DNA of 49,965 nucleotides, taken from NCBI RefSeq assembly GCF_000300515.1, contig NZ_AMSI01000019.1:1-49965 (forward strand), in the 5' to 3' direction. Made by a program: the position numbers and the translations under genes. Positions 1 through 12,124 of this stretch are shown piece by piece (positions within the stretch are counted from its first letter, which is position 1; the number at the start of each line of letters is the position of its first letter). The notes beneath the pieces were generated by a model. That model was not told where the DNA came from. It made no database searches and worked only from the letters and a program-made list of their open reading frames with translations. The stretch is from Nitratireductor indicus C115. GTDB taxonomy: Bacteria; Pseudomonadota; Alphaproteobacteria; Rhizobiales; Rhizobiaceae.

Positions 1-497
1 AGGCGACGCGCAAGCGGAGAGGCAAAGACGCGCGAACCGTCACTTATCGGAGCACTGGCCGAAACACTGGCCGAAACACTGGCCGGAATGCTGGCCGGCG
101 CAGCGGCAGAAGTGCCGACTTCAGCAGAAGACGGCTTTTCAGCAGGCTTCGGCGCCGGTTCGGCCTGTGCAACCGGAGCTTTCTCCTCCTTCGGCTGGGA
201 AGATGGGGAAGCGCCGCCTCCGGTGTCGCCCTTGGCGGCTTCGGCAACATCTTCGCCATCCTCGGCCAGGAGCGCGATCACCGCATTCACCTTCACACCC
301 TCGGTGCCGGCCGGCACCACGAGCCTGGCGACGGTGCCTTCGTCCACAGCTTCCACTTCCATCGTGGCCTTATCGGTCTCGATCTCGGCGATCACGTCGC
401 CCGGAGAGACACTATCGCCTTCCTTGACCAGCCATTTCGAAAGATTGCCCTCCTCCATGGTCGGGGAAAGCGCGGGCATGGTGATTTTGATCGACAT
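1..497 (-). CDS. pdhC: Pyruvate dehydrogenase E2, dihydrolipoamide acetyltransferase (5' part only)
   Basis: E2 core enzyme of the pyruvate dehydrogenase complex: it carries the acetyl group on lipoyl-lysine and passes it to CoA. Only the first 165 or so codons are inside the window; the gene continues past the left edge. Residues 1-78 form a lipoyl domain with the lipoylated lysine in ETDKA at K43. An Ala/Pro/Ser/Glu-rich flexible linker follows, ending in a Ser-Ala-Val repeat. The start of the peripheral subunit-binding domain ([10 protein letters not shown]) is visible just before the edge. The catalytic acyltransferase domain is not seen. The start ATG at 497 lies 13 bp after the pdhB stop, so the genes are co-transcribed as pdhA-pdhB-pdhC. 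The gene is sometimes also called aceF. Confidence 0.95.
   Translation of the reverse strand, partial: MSIKITMPALSPTMEEGNLSKWLVKEGDSVSPGDVIAEIETDKATMEVEAVDEGTVARLVVPAGTEGVKVNAVIALLAEDGEDVAEAAKGDTGGGASPSSQPKEEKAPVAQAEPAPKPAEKPSSAEVGTSAAAPASIPASVSASVSASAPISDGSRVFASPLARR
53..100. repeat. 12-bp tandem repeat in the E2 linker
   Basis: A 12-bp unit (CACTGGCCGAAA) occurs at 53-64 and 65-76, with diverged copies at 77-88 and 89-100. On the minus strand it is in frame and encodes a repeating Ser-Ala-Ser-Val pattern in the flexible linker of E2. Because the unit is a multiple of three, copy-number change would lengthen or shorten the linker without a frameshift. Confidence 0.8.
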
Positions 498-510
498 GAC
501 GTCCTCCCGC

Positions 511-1914
511 TCAGTTCCGGTAACAGACGGCTTTCACCGCCTCGACCACTTCGGGAACGCTCGGCAGCGCGAGCTTTTCCAGGTTGGCAGCATAGGGCAT
601 GGGTACATCCTTGCCCGCGACGGTGATGATCGGCGCATCAAGATAATCGAAGGCGCGCTGCATGACCTGGCTGGCAATGTGCGACCCGACCGACGACTGG
701 GGAAACCCTTCTTCCACGGTCACGAGGCGATTGGTCTTCCTGACCGATTCAATGACCGTCTCCAGGTCCATCGGACGGATGGTGCGCAGGTCGATCACCT
801 CAACATCGATCCCCTCGCCGGCAAGTTCTTCCGCAGCCTTGACCGCATAGGTCATGCCGATGCCGAAAGAAACGATGGTGGCGTCAGTGCCTTGCTTGTG
901 GATGCGGGCCTTGCCGATGGGCAGCACGAAATCATCGAGCTTGGGCACATCGAAGGTCTGGCCGTAGAGGATTTCGTTCTCAAGGAAGATCACCGGGTTC
1001 GGATCGCGGATCGCGGCCTTCAGGAGGCCTTTCGCATCCGCCGCAGTGTAGGGCATCACGACCTTCAGTCCGGGGATATGGCCATACCATGCGGCATAGC
1101 ACTGCGAGTGCTGCGCCGCGACACGCGCCGCCGCTCCATTCGGGCCGCGGAAGACAATCGGCGCCCCCATCTGGCCACCCGCCATATAGAGCGTCTTGGC
1201 GGCGGAATTTACGATCTGGTCAATCGCCTGCATGGCGAAGTTGAAGGTCATGAACTCGACGATGGGCTTCAGACCGGCAAAGGCAGCGCCGACACCGACA
1301 CCTGCAAAACCATGCTCGGTGATGGGTGTGTCGACGACGCGCTTGGCGCCGAATTCCTGCAGGAGGCCCTGCGTGATCTTGTAGGCGCCCTGATATTCGG
1401 CGACTTCCTCGCCCATCACGAAAACGCTTTCGTCGGAGCGCATTTCCTCGGCCATCGCGTCGCGCAATGCCTCGCGTACCGTGGTCGGCACCATTTCAGT
1501 GCCTGACGGAATGTCGGGATCGGACGCGACTTCGAGCTTCGGCGCTGCGGGAACCGTGCCGCCCTCGGCCTTTGCCGGTTTCGGCTCCTGCGCGGCAGGC
1601 TCTTCAACCTTCTCTTCCTCGAGTTTGGCGGGTGCGGGTGCTGCCGCCTTGTCGAGATCGGCGACACTCTCGCCGTCGGCAAGAAGTACCGCAATCGGCG
1701 TATTCACCTTCACGCCTTCTGACCCTTCCTGAACAAGGATCTTTCCGATGGTGCCTTCATCGACGGCTTCCACTTCCATCGTGGCCTTGTCCGTCTCGAT
1801 TTCGGCGATCACATCGCCGGGCGCGACACTGTCGCCTTCTTTCTTGACCCATTTGGCGAGATTGCCCTCTTCCATGGTCGGCGAGAGCGCGGGCATGAGA
1901 ATTTCAATCGGCAT
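511..1914 (-). CDS. pdhB: Pyruvate dehydrogenase E1 component subunit beta with N-terminal lipoyl domain
   Basis: Beta subunit of the thiamine-diphosphate-dependent E1 that decarboxylates pyruvate. The 467-residue protein is about 130 residues longer than an ordinary E1-beta because of a complete lipoyl domain at residues 1-78 (lipoyl lysine K43 in ETDKA). An Ala/Glu/Lys-Pro linker covers about 80-135, then the transketolase-like pyrimidine-binding and C-terminal domains follow (EHGFAG, AQHSQ and FPQSS motifs). A lipoyl-bearing E1-beta is known in alphaproteobacteria such as Sinorhizobium. The gene lies 12 bp after pdhA and 13 bp before pdhC. Its lipoyl domain is nearly identical in protein to that of the neighbouring E2, which suggests domain duplication within the operon. 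Confidence 0.97.
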   Translation of the reverse strand: MPIEILMPALSPTMEEGNLAKWVKKEGDSVAPGDVIAEIETDKATMEVEAVDEGTIGKILVQEGSEGVKVNTPIAVLLADGESVADLDKAAAPAPAKLEEEKVEEPAAQEPKPAKAEGGTVPAAPKLEVASDPDIPSGTEMVPTTVREALRDAMAEEMRSDESVFVMGEEVAEYQGAYKITQGLLQEFGAKRVVDTPITEHGFAGVGVGAAFAGLKPIVEFMTFNFAMQAIDQIVNSAAKTLYMAGGQMGAPIVFRGPNGAAARVAAQHSQCYAAWYGHIPGLKVVMPYTAADAKGLLKAAIRDPNPVIFLENEILYGQTFDVPKLDDFVLPIGKARIHKQGTDATIVSFGIGMTYAVKAAEELAGEGIDVEVIDLRTIRPMDLETVIESVRKTNRLVTVEEGFPQSSVGSHIASQVMQRAFDYLDAPIITVAGKDVPMPYAANLEKLALPSVPEVVEAVKAVCYRN

Positions 1915-1926
1915 GTCGGCCCTCCC

Positions 1927-2997
1927 TCAGAGCAGAATATCGGTATAAAGTTCAGAGACATCCGGCTCCGGATCCGACTGCGCGAAGTCAGCCGAATCGC
2001 CGACGATGTCGCGCACCTCCTTGTCGATCGCCTTCAAAGCATCCTCGTCGGCCCAGCCATTGGCCAGAAGGCGCTGTTTCACCTGCTCGATCGGGTCGTG
2101 CTCGGAGCGCATCTTCTGCACTTCATCCTTCGAGCGATATTTCGCCGGATCGGACATGGAATGACCGCGATAGCGGTAGGTCTGCATTTCGAGGATAATC
2201 GGCCCCTTGCCGGAGCGGCACCACTCAACCGCCAGATCGCCGGCCGCCTTGACCGCGCGCACATCCATGCCATCCACCTGGATGCCCGGAATTTTGAACG
2301 ACAAACCGCGATGGGAGAAATCCGTCTCTGCAGAGGAGCGCGTCACGGCCGTGCCCATGGCGTAACGGTTGTTCTCGATGATGTAGACCACCGGCAGCTT
2401 CCACAGCGAGGCCATGTTGAAGCTTTCATAGACCTGGCCCTGATTGGCCGCACCGTCGCCGAAATAGGTCAGCGACACGCTGTCGTTCTCACGATAACGG
2501 TTGGCGAACGCGAGGCCGGTCCCGAGAGAAACCTGCGCGCCCACGATGCCGTGACCGCCGTAAAAATTCTTTTCCTTGGAGAACATGTGCATGGAACCGC
2601 CCTTCCCCTTGGAATAGCCGTTCCTGCGCCCCGTCAGCTCCGCCATGACGCCACGGGCTTTCATGCCCGCGGCCAGCATATGGCCGTGATCGCGATAGCC
2701 GGTGATGACCTGATCGCCTTCCTTGATGGCCATCTGCATGCCGACGACCACCGCTTCCTGCCCGATATAGAGGTGGCAGAAACCGCCGATCAGGCCCATG
2801 CCGTAAAGCTGCCCGGCCTTTTCCTCGAAACGGCGGATCAGAAGCATCTCGCGATAGGCGGAAAGGTCATCGTCCTTCTTGAAATCCGCCGGTGGCGGAG
2901 CCTTTGGCGGGTTCTTGGGCGCCTGCGCGCCTCCTGCCGGCGATTTTCTCGCCGGGCGTGACTTGGTCGCATTGGTCTTGCTTGCGGCGCGCGCCAT
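1927..2997 (-). CDS. pdhA: Pyruvate dehydrogenase E1 component subunit alpha
   Basis: Alpha subunit of the E1 heterotetramer, which binds thiamine diphosphate and magnesium. The 356-residue protein has an Ala/Lys/Pro-rich N-terminal tail of about 40 residues, then the dehydrogenase E1 domain. The ThDP motif GDGAANQG is at residues 180-187 and closes with ENN at 208-210. The YRDHGH segment near 101-106 and the RYRGHSMSDP loop, which in the family contacts the cofactor and active site, are both present. It is the first gene of pdhABC. The 207 bp upstream separate it from the ftsB-like gene and contain two palindromes, so the operon probably has its own promoter there. Confidence 0.97.
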   Translation of the reverse strand: MARAASKTNATKSRPARKSPAGGAQAPKNPPKAPPPADFKKDDDLSAYREMLLIRRFEEKAGQLYGMGLIGGFCHLYIGQEAVVVGMQMAIKEGDQVITGYRDHGHMLAAGMKARGVMAELTGRRNGYSKGKGGSMHMFSKEKNFYGGHGIVGAQVSLGTGLAFANRYRENDSVSLTYFGDGAANQGQVYESFNMASLWKLPVVYIIENNRYAMGTAVTRSSAETDFSHRGLSFKIPGIQVDGMDVRAVKAAGDLAVEWCRSGKGPIILEMQTYRYRGHSMSDPAKYRSKDEVQKMRSEHDPIEQVKQRLLANGWADEDALKAIDKEVRDIVGDSADFAQSDPEPDVSELYTDILL

Positions 2998-3134
2998 GCC
3001 TCAACTCCCTAGCTGACATGTCGGGGAATTCATTCAACGGGAGACGCCGGCAAAATTTGCACGGCCCCCTCCCGTCACTTCCCGCTTATTCTTGGAAACT
3101 AGCATGGGAGACAGGAATGGGCCATCCAAAATAC

Positions 3135-3149
3135 GCATGGCTGCCATGC
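3135..3149. promoter_or_regulatory. Perfect palindrome upstream of pdhA
   Basis: GCATGGC-T-GCCATGC is a perfect inverted repeat with 7-bp arms and a 1-bp centre, 138 bp upstream of the pdhA ATG and within the 207-bp gap to the ftsB-like gene. The symmetry and position fit an operator for a dimeric regulator of pdhABC. No known regulator can be assigned from the sequence. Confidence 0.4.
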
Positions 3150-3181
3150 AGCTAACACGCTGTATTTTTTGGATATATGAT

Positions 3182-3206
3182 GAATTAAGTGGATTTCGCT
3201 TAATTC
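3182..3206 (-). terminator. AT-rich inverted repeat at the 3' end of the ftsB-like gene
   Basis: GAATTAAG and CTTAATTC form perfect 8-bp arms around a 9-bp loop, and the right arm overlaps the last bases of the ftsB-like stop codon. A weak A/T stem without a clear T-run makes this an uncertain terminator; an operator for the downstream pdhA promoter is the alternative. Confidence 0.35.
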
Positions 3207-3525
3207 AATCGTTCTTATCGAGGAGGATGACGACCTCGTTTTCACGGGCGAGATTCAACGACCGGCGGGCCTGCTCGTCGAGCATGTCCTTCTCAAGCGT
3301 TCCATCCTGAAGCAGAGCGATCCGCCCCTCGAGCTTCGCGCGGGCTGCAACGAGCTTGTCCAGTCGAGACTGCTCCTCCGCGATGCGGGCGTCAAGCTGG
3401 TACTTCGAGTAAATGCCGTATTCGCCGTGATAAGCATGGAAGCCGAAATAGGCGAGGAAAAGCCCCGTGATCGCCGGTACGATCAGACGGCCAGTGTTGC
3501 GGCGTTTGTGATGACGTGTCCACAT
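3205..3525 (-). CDS. ftsB: FtsB/DivIC-family septum formation protein
   Basis: Small bitopic membrane protein of the divisome; in the family FtsB pairs with FtsL and FtsQ at the septum. The start chosen (MWTRHHKRR, ATG at 3525) gives 106 residues; an in-frame ATG at 3555 would add ten without improving the topology. A basic cytoplasmic tail is followed by one transmembrane segment at about residues 13-32. A charged coiled coil with many Glu/Arg/Leu positions (about 40-75) comes next, and then a DEQARRSLN segment typical of the DivIC family. The position between eno and pdhA is the usual one in Rhizobiales. The assignment to FtsB rather than another DivIC paralogue rests on context. Confidence 0.85.
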   Translation of the reverse strand: MWTRHHKRRNTGRLIVPAITGLFLAYFGFHAYHGEYGIYSKYQLDARIAEEQSRLDKLVAARAKLEGRIALLQDGTLEKDMLDEQARRSLNLARENEVVILLDKND

Positions 3526-3611
3526 GCGGAAAACCCTTCTCCCGCATGTGACCACATATTGCTTAATGGGCCGTTATTGAGCCCAGGCCGGAATGAAAAT
3601 GATCCGGCAAA

Positions 3612-4937
<1,326 letters not shown>

Positions 4938-5010
4938 TTAACGCAGTCGCGTGAAAACTCAATGTCGTAGAACTTGCCGGGTCGCAGATCTTCCCCGGTT
5001 GCAGGCTTTC

Positions 5011-5841
5011 TCAGAACGCCTTTGCAATCCTGTCAAAAGCCATCAGGCGTTCCAGCAATGACGGCAGATCCTTCAACGGCACCATATTCGGTCCATCGGA
5101 GGGTGCATTATCCGGGTCTTCATGGGTCTCGATGAAAACGCCGGCAACGCCGACTGCAACCGCCGCCCGCGCCAGGGTCTCGACGAACCTGCGCTCACCG
5201 CCTGTCGAGCCGCCCTGTCCGCCTGGCTGCTGGACCGAGTGCGTTGCATCGAAGATCACAGGTGCGCCCATATCAGCCATCTGCGGCAGACCGCGCATGT
5301 CGGAAACGAGCGTGTTGTAGCCGAAGGAGGTTCCCCGTTCGGTGACCAGCACATCGGGATTGCCTGAATCCGTAACCTTGGCGATCACATTCTTCATATC
5401 CCAGGGGGCCAGAAACTGGCCTTTCTTAACGTTCACGGGCTTGCCCGTTGCTGCGGCCGCGATCAGAAGATCGGTCTGCCGGCAAAGAAAAGCCGGTATC
5501 TGGAGCACGTCGACGGCAGGCGCAACGAGGCGGCACTGCTCTTCGGTGTGCACGTCCGTCAGGATCGTCACCCCGAGCTCCTTGCGCAGGTCGGCGAAGA
5601 TTGGAAGCGCCGCGTCAAGCCCGGCGCCCCGCCGCCCACCCAGAGAGGTGCGATTGGCCTTGTCGAAGCTGGTCTTGTAGACGAAACCGATGCCAAGCTT
5701 TTCCGTCAGCTCCTTCAGCGCGCCGGCCATATCAAAGGCGTGATCGCGCGATTCCAGCTGACACGGACCGGCAATGAGCGACAAGGGAGCATCATTGCCA
5801 AAAACGGCCTTGCCAACGGTTACGCGCGGATTGGGCTTCAT
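5011..5841 (-). CDS. kdsA: 3-deoxy-8-phosphooctulonate synthase (KDO-8-phosphate synthase)
   Basis: Condenses phosphoenolpyruvate with arabinose 5-phosphate to give KDO-8-phosphate, the precursor of the inner-core sugar of lipopolysaccharide. The 276-residue protein is of family length. It shows GPCQLES near the N terminus, the KTSFDKANR segment with the KANR motif that binds substrate, TDVH, the ERG..FGYN motif and DATHSVQ. ATG at 5841 overlaps the stop of the upstream VOC gene by the ATGA arrangement, so the two are translationally coupled. Enolase, which supplies PEP, is the next gene downstream. Confidence 0.97.
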   Translation of the reverse strand: MKPNPRVTVGKAVFGNDAPLSLIAGPCQLESRDHAFDMAGALKELTEKLGIGFVYKTSFDKANRTSLGGRRGAGLDAALPIFADLRKELGVTILTDVHTEEQCRLVAPAVDVLQIPAFLCRQTDLLIAAAATGKPVNVKKGQFLAPWDMKNVIAKVTDSGNPDVLVTERGTSFGYNTLVSDMRGLPQMADMGAPVIFDATHSVQQPGGQGGSTGGERRFVETLARAAVAVGVAGVFIETHEDPDNAPSDGPNMVPLKDLPSLLERLMAFDRIAKAF

Positions 5842-6731
5842 GCGGAAATCTCCTCGAATATGAACAATGCCCCCTGCCCTGCAGCAGTCGGCACGACGAT
5901 GCGACCCATGCGCTCGAAAAAGCCTGCCTGGCTTGTTGCAAGGAGGTCGCGCAAAACACCCAGCGTCGGCACTTCAAACACGATCGCGACATGGGCCAGG
6001 CCGGTGCCGTTCAGCCCGATATGCGCCGCCTGCGGCACGACACCATAGGTCGCTTCAAATGCATCCGGCGTCTGAGCCGACAAATCGGCATTGGCGAGCC
6101 TGACATCAACCCCGTGTTCCGATCGTTGCGCCGATTGACCGGAAAAATGCTGCAGAAATGCAATATGCCGTTCTGGCGCAGATGCCAGCATGACAATGCG
6201 GCGAATGCCGGTGACGCCGTTTGCATGCGCCTCCAGTGCGGCGCGATCGACCTTCAGGGCGTTTACACGCTGGCAGGTGAAGAAGAAGCACGGAGCTGCC
6301 GGTTCCGGCGTGGCAAAGGCAAGGCGAAACGACGCCATTGCTTCCGTGCCGTCGGCGTTGCGAAACGGGCGCGAGAACTCAAGAGGCTGACCGCCGCTCG
6401 CACCCATAGCGACGAAACGCTCATGATCTGCTTCGGCATCGTGCGTTCCCAGAACAACCGCCGAAAAGCCCTCATCGCCCAGCGCGGCCCGAAATGCAGC
6501 GTCCCGGGCAACGAAGACATTGCCTTCTTCCGCTGCGAGAGAAGCCGCAGCAGGATCGATCACCGAAAGCGGTTCGAGATAGGAGCCGTTTTGGAAGAAC
6601 ACACAGCAATTGCCCGTTCCAAACGGATGCGCTGCATCAGGGGCGACGATGAAGCCGAGCGCCAGAAGCCGCTCACGTGCCGTGGCCAGGCTCCCTGTAG
6701 GAAGAACACAATGATCGAGAGTACGCGCCAT
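5838..6731 (-). CDS. VOC-family protein with glyoxalase-like domain
   Basis: A 297-residue protein of the vicinal oxygen chelate superfamily. The start [13 protein letters not shown] (ATG at 6731) is preferred because the family fold begins at the LDHCVL strand. An N-terminal glyoxalase-like module (LDHCV, then GTGNCCVFF and YLEPLSV) is followed by a second half that starts with [12 protein letters not shown] and ends with [10 protein letters not shown], consistent with the paired beta-alpha-beta-beta-beta repeats. It shares an ATGA overlap with kdsA and lies between pyrG and kdsA. No substrate can be deduced. The link to kdsA could be regulatory convenience or a side-product repair role. Confidence 0.8.
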   Translation of the reverse strand: MARTLDHCVLPTGSLATARERLLALGFIVAPDAAHPFGTGNCCVFFQNGSYLEPLSVIDPAAASLAAEEGNVFVARDAAFRAALGDEGFSAVVLGTHDAEADHERFVAMGASGGQPLEFSRPFRNADGTEAMASFRLAFATPEPAAPCFFFTCQRVNALKVDRAALEAHANGVTGIRRIVMLASAPERHIAFLQHFSGQSAQRSEHGVDVRLANADLSAQTPDAFEATYGVVPQAAHIGLNGTGLAHVAIVFEVPTLGVLRDLLATSQAGFFERMGRIVVPTAAGQGALFIFEEISA

Positions 6732-6887
6732 CGGCACCCGGCTGCAAAATGCTCGAACCGTCATGGACGGCACCCACCCACGACGCTACGCATGTGCACG
6801 ATGACGGGGCGTATTGCAAGGCCGTGGCACAGGTTCGGCGGACATGCCGGAACATGAAACGCCACAGCCAGCAGGATCAGTCTCCGA

Positions 6888-6914
6888 TTTTCCGGGGAAC
6901 AAGGCCCCGGAAAA
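6888..6914 (-). terminator. Strong hairpin just after pyrG
   Basis: TTTTCCGGGG (6888-6897) and CCCCGGAAAA (6905-6914) are perfect 10-bp arms with a 7-nt loop, beginning 3 bp beyond the pyrG stop codon. There is no separate T-run after the stem on the minus strand, so it may be a transcript-end stabiliser rather than a textbook intrinsic terminator. Confidence 0.55.
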
Positions 6915-6917
6915 CCG

Positions 6918-8558
<1,641 letters not shown>

Positions 8559-8651
8559 TTACCGGCACGCCGGCGATTCCGCCAGCAAAAAAATAATGAG
8601 ACACAAATATTTTTGCGTCCCACAGTGGAGAAGTTCCGCGCAAACAGCCGA

Positions 8652-8673
8652 AGGCCGCGCCGAGGCGCGGCCT
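8652..8673 (-). terminator. GC-rich hairpin after secG
   Basis: AGGCCGCGCC and GGCGCGGCCT are perfect 10-bp arms around GA, 26 bp beyond the secG stop. The stem is strong but no T-run follows, so termination efficiency cannot be judged. It separates secG from pyrG. Confidence 0.5.
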
Positions 8674-8698
8674 CAAACCGCCTGAGCGGTGAACGAAA

Positions 8699-9109
8699 TT
8701 ACTGCCCGGTCGGGACCTGATCTTCGGCGTTGCCGGCAGGCGCCGGAGCCTCGGGGGCCGTAGCGCCATCGGTCGCCGGAGCCGTGTTCGACGAAGCGCC
8801 GCTGCCGCCCAACTGGTCGAGAACGCCGCCGGAGCCTTCGGTCTGCTGGCTGCCAGCCGGGATGCGGTCGAGAATGTCGGTCGGGCTCGCGCCATAGCGG
8901 GCAATCAGGGACAGCGCCAGCGATGTTGCGAAGAAAGCCGCTGCGAGAATGGCCGTGGTTCGCGTGAGGGCGTTTGCCGCGCCGCGCGCAGACATGAAGC
9001 CGGATCCACCGCCGATGCCAAGGCCGCCCCCTTCGGAGCGCTGCATAAGGACCACGCCCACCAGCGCGACCACGACGATCAGATGAATGACGATGATGAC
9101 GGTCTGCAT
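8699..9109 (-). CDS. secG: Preprotein translocase subunit SecG
   Basis: Auxiliary subunit of the SecYEG protein-export channel in the inner membrane. The 136 residues begin with a transmembrane helix (MQTVIIVIHLIVVVALVGVVL). A short loop with the conserved RSEGGGLG follows, then a second helix near residues 52-75 (ILAAAFFATSLALSLIA). The rest is a long Ala/Gly/Pro-rich hydrophilic tail, as in other alphaproteobacterial SecG. It stands between tpiA and pyrG, a gene order common in Rhizobiales. SecY, its partner, is encoded at 38821-40161. Confidence 0.95.
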   Translation of the reverse strand: MQTVIIVIHLIVVVALVGVVLMQRSEGGGLGIGGGSGFMSARGAANALTRTTAILAAAFFATSLALSLIARYGASPTDILDRIPAGSQQTEGSGGVLDQLGGSGASSNTAPATDGATAPEAPAPAGNAEDQVPTGQ

Positions 9110-9294
9110 GTTTCCTTCCGGCCTTCCGGATCAAAGCGCCCGCGTCACTGCGGTTGCTGCGCGGTTGCGGCTCCTTACACGGCTTTAACGGTTTTTTGCA
9201 AGACCGACACCGCAGATGAAGCAAGACATAGGGAGCGCAGCTGGCGGTGCAAGGCCCCGCGCGGCTGAACGCTTCTGGATGTGGCAGCTGCGCC

Positions 9295-10044
9295 TCAGAC
9301 GGGGCAAGCGGCAATGATACCCAGAAAATCCACAGCCTTCAGACTCGCGCCGCCGACCAGAGCGCCGTCCACATGCTCGACATTCAGGAGTTCCGTCGCG
9401 TTTGAAGGCTTGACCGATCCACCGTAAAGAATGCGCATCTTGCCCGCCTCCCCTCCCAGAAGAAGGCCCAGCTCGCGGCGGATATGGGCATGGGCTTCGG
9501 CGACATCATCAATTGTCGGGGTCAGGCCGGTACCGATGGCCCAGACGGGTTCGTATGCAATCACCGTATTTGCAGCCAGTGCTTCCTTCGGCACGGACCC
9601 TGCGATCTGGCGGGACAGGACGGCGAGCGTTTCGCCGGCCTGGCGCTCGGCCTTGGTCTCGCCGATACAGATGATGGCGACGAGGCCGGCGCGCCATGCC
9701 GCTTCAGCCTTGGCGGCAACACCCGCGTCGCTTTCGCCATGATCCGTACGGCGCTCCGAATGGCCCACGATCACATGGGTTGCGCCCGCATCGGCCAGCA
9801 TTTCGGCGGAAATGTCCCCCGTATGCGCGCCGGAAACCGCGTTGTGGCAATCCTCTCCGCCTATCCTGAGGGCCGCATCGCCAATTGCATCCACTGCCCG
9901 GGAAATGAGCGTGGCGGGCAGACAGACCAGCGCCTCAACCTGGCCGAAAGAGCCTTCCGACATGGCCTTCAACTCGCCAAGCGAGGCGGCCGTGCCGTTC
10001 ATTTTCCAATTGCCGGCGATGAGAGGGCGGATACCGGGCGTCAT
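9295..10044 (-). CDS. tpiA: Triosephosphate isomerase
   Basis: Interconverts dihydroxyacetone phosphate and glyceraldehyde 3-phosphate in the cytoplasm. The 249 residues form a standard TIM barrel. The active-site residues are N12 and K14 (GNWKMNG), H95 (VGHSERR) and E165 ([11 protein letters not shown]). The phosphate-binding YGGSVKPSN motif is present near the C terminus. It is the first gene of the minus-strand block and is divergent from the peptidyl-prolyl isomerase gene, with 184 bp between the starts that should hold both promoters. Confidence 0.98.
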   Translation of the reverse strand: MTPGIRPLIAGNWKMNGTAASLGELKAMSEGSFGQVEALVCLPATLISRAVDAIGDAALRIGGEDCHNAVSGAHTGDISAEMLADAGATHVIVGHSERRTDHGESDAGVAAKAEAAWRAGLVAIICIGETKAERQAGETLAVLSRQIAGSVPKEALAANTVIAYEPVWAIGTGLTPTIDDVAEAHAHIRRELGLLLGGEAGKMRILYGGSVKPSNATELLNVEHVDGALVGGASLKAVDFLGIIAACPV

Positions 10045-10228
10045 GCGGCGCTTTCCTTATCTGATTGTAACCTGTTCCCTCCCTATCAAAAAACCGACAC
10101 AAAGCAATCCGACGCCTCTTCCTTCATGCTGCAATCGACAGTCCGCTATCGACACTGGGCGTCTGGGGCGTTATTGCGCATTGTTGACGCTTGGCGTCGT
10201 TAACCCGCATCCAGAATCCGGAACCGAC

Positions 10229-12115
10229 ATGCTCGACAGTCTCAGAAATGCCGCCTCCACGTGGATCGCCAAGCTGCTTCTTGGCTTGCTCGTCGTGAGT
10301 TTCGCCATCTGGGGCATTTCCGGCCAATTGCTCAACGATCCCTCCCGCAAGGTGCTCTCGGCGGGCGAGGCTTCAGTTTCCATGCTGGATTTCCGGCTTG
10401 CCTATGACCGGCAGATCAATGCCTTGTCGCAGCAGTTCGGAACACGGATCACGCGCGAGCAGGCCGTGGCCTTCGGTCTCGATGAACAGGTGCTGCAACA
10501 GCTTGCCGCCGGCGTCCTGCTCGATGAGGAGGCGCGTCACCTGGGACTCGGTCTTTCAAGCGACAAGCTCGCGCAACTTACCGCCGAGGATCCCGCATTC
10601 CGCGGACCAGACGGCAGGTTCGACCGGCAGCAGTTTGATTTCGTCCTGCGCCAGATCGGCATGCGGCCGCAGGATTATCTCCAGAACCGCGAACAGGTGG
10701 CCATCCGTCAGCAAATCGTGGAAGCGGCCACCGACGGCATTTCCGTGCCCGATGAGCTTTTGAAGAACATCGCCCTTTATCGTGGCGAGGACCGCACCAT
10801 TGAGTATGTCACGGTACCGCGTTCCCTCGTGGAACCTGTCGAGGCGCCCGAGGCGTCCGTGCTGCAAAGCTGGTTCGATCAACGCAAGGCCGACTATGCC
10901 GCGCCCGAATATCGCAAATTCAGCTATGTGAAGCTTGAGCCGGACGATATCGCCGATCCGGCAGCTGTGACCGACGAAGACGTCGCCAAGGCCTATGAAG
11001 CCTCGAAGAACCGCTACACGGCGCCGGAGAAGCGCACGGTAGAACAGATCGTGTTCCCGTCCCGGGAAGCTGCGGATGCAGCTCTCAAGGATCTGCTCGA
11101 CGGCAAGAGCTTCATCGATGTGGCTTCTTCCGCAGGCAAGTCCGAGGCAGACATCGCGCTCGGCACCCTCGGCAAGGAAGAAATTCCCGACAGCAAGGTG
11201 GCCGATGCCGCCTTCAGCCTCCAGGAAGGCCAGTTCAGCCAGGTTATCGATGGCGCCTTCGGCCCGATCATCGTCCATGTGTCGGCAATCGAACCGGAAG
11301 TGGTGCAACCGCTGGCCGAGGTCAGCGATGAAATCCGCAAGGATCTCGCTCTCGACGAGGCAAGCCGGGTTCTGCTCGATGTGCACGATTCCTATGAAGA
11401 TGCGCGGGCGGGCGGTTCATCAATGGCCGAAGCCGCCGAACGCCTCAAATTGACGGTGCGCACCATCGACGCGGTGGACCGCAATGCCCAGCGCCCCGAC
11501 GGAAACGTCGTCGCAGACCTGCCTCAGTCGGCAGAGCTTTTGCGCGCCGTCTTCGATAGCGATACAGATGTCGAGAACGCTCCTCTTGCGCTTGGAGGCA
11601 GCGGTTTCGTCTTCTATGAGGTCGAAGGCATCACGCCCGAGCGTGAGCGCACGCTCGATGAAGTGCGCGAGCGCGTCGTTGCCGACTGGACGAAAGCTGA
11701 AACGGCTGAACGTCTCGCCAAGCAGGCTTCGGACTATTCGCAGCAGCTCAAGGACGGCAAGTCCCTCGACGAGATTGCCTCCGAAATCGGTCAGGAAAAA
11801 CAGATCAAACGCGGTCTGAAGCGAAACGCCAACGATGCCGATCTCGGACAGGCAGGCGTTGCGACCGTGTTTTCGGTGCCACGTGAAGGCACTGGCATCT
11901 TCGCCAATCCGGCTGATGACGGCCAGATTTTGTTCAAGGTCACCGAGGTCTTCGAACCGGCAAGCGCAGGCCCTGAAAGCGTTCCCGAAAACGAGCGCAA
12001 TTCCCTGCAATCCGCCCTTTCCGACGACCTTCTCGACCAGATGGTGGAACGCCTGCGCGGCAAATATCCGGTTACGGTAAACCGGACGGCCATGCAGGAA
12101 GCCCTGAGCTTCTGA
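10229..12115 (+). CDS. ppiD: Membrane-anchored SurA/PpiD-like peptidyl-prolyl isomerase
   Basis: Predicted periplasmic folding factor. The ATG at 10229 (MLDSLRN) is preferred over the longer open frame because it puts a single transmembrane anchor at about residues 13-32, directly after a short cytoplasmic tail. The 628-residue protein then has a SurA-type N-terminal chaperone domain (DEQVLQQLAAGVLLDEEA region) and a parvulin-like PPIC domain around residues 255-360 (RTVEQIVFPS and LGTLGKEEIPD). A long C-terminal chaperone region follows. The length and single anchor match PpiD. It precedes trpD by 9 bp and may be co-transcribed with the trp/moa genes. Confidence 0.85.
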   Translation: MLDSLRNAASTWIAKLLLGLLVVSFAIWGISGQLLNDPSRKVLSAGEASVSMLDFRLAYDRQINALSQQFGTRITREQAVAFGLDEQVLQQLAAGVLLDEEARHLGLGLSSDKLAQLTAEDPAFRGPDGRFDRQQFDFVLRQIGMRPQDYLQNREQVAIRQQIVEAATDGISVPDELLKNIALYRGEDRTIEYVTVPRSLVEPVEAPEASVLQSWFDQRKADYAAPEYRKFSYVKLEPDDIADPAAVTDEDVAKAYEASKNRYTAPEKRTVEQIVFPSREAADAALKDLLDGKSFIDVASSAGKSEADIALGTLGKEEIPDSKVADAAFSLQEGQFSQVIDGAFGPIIVHVSAIEPEVVQPLAEVSDEIRKDLALDEASRVLLDVHDSYEDARAGGSSMAEAAERLKLTVRTIDAVDRNAQRPDGNVVADLPQSAELLRAVFDSDTDVENAPLALGGSGFVFYEVEGITPERERTLDEVRERVVADWTKAETAERLAKQASDYSQQLKDGKSLDEIASEIGQEKQIKRGLKRNANDADLGQAGVATVFSVPREGTGIFANPADDGQILFKVTEVFEPASAGPESVPENERNSLQSALSDDLLDQMVERLRGKYPVTVNRTAMQEALSF

Positions 12116-12124
12116 GCCTGAACG

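Noticed and set aside
88-1506. Plus-strand open frame of 472 codons
   Set aside because: It is the complement of pdhC and pdhB, which are certain on the minus strand.
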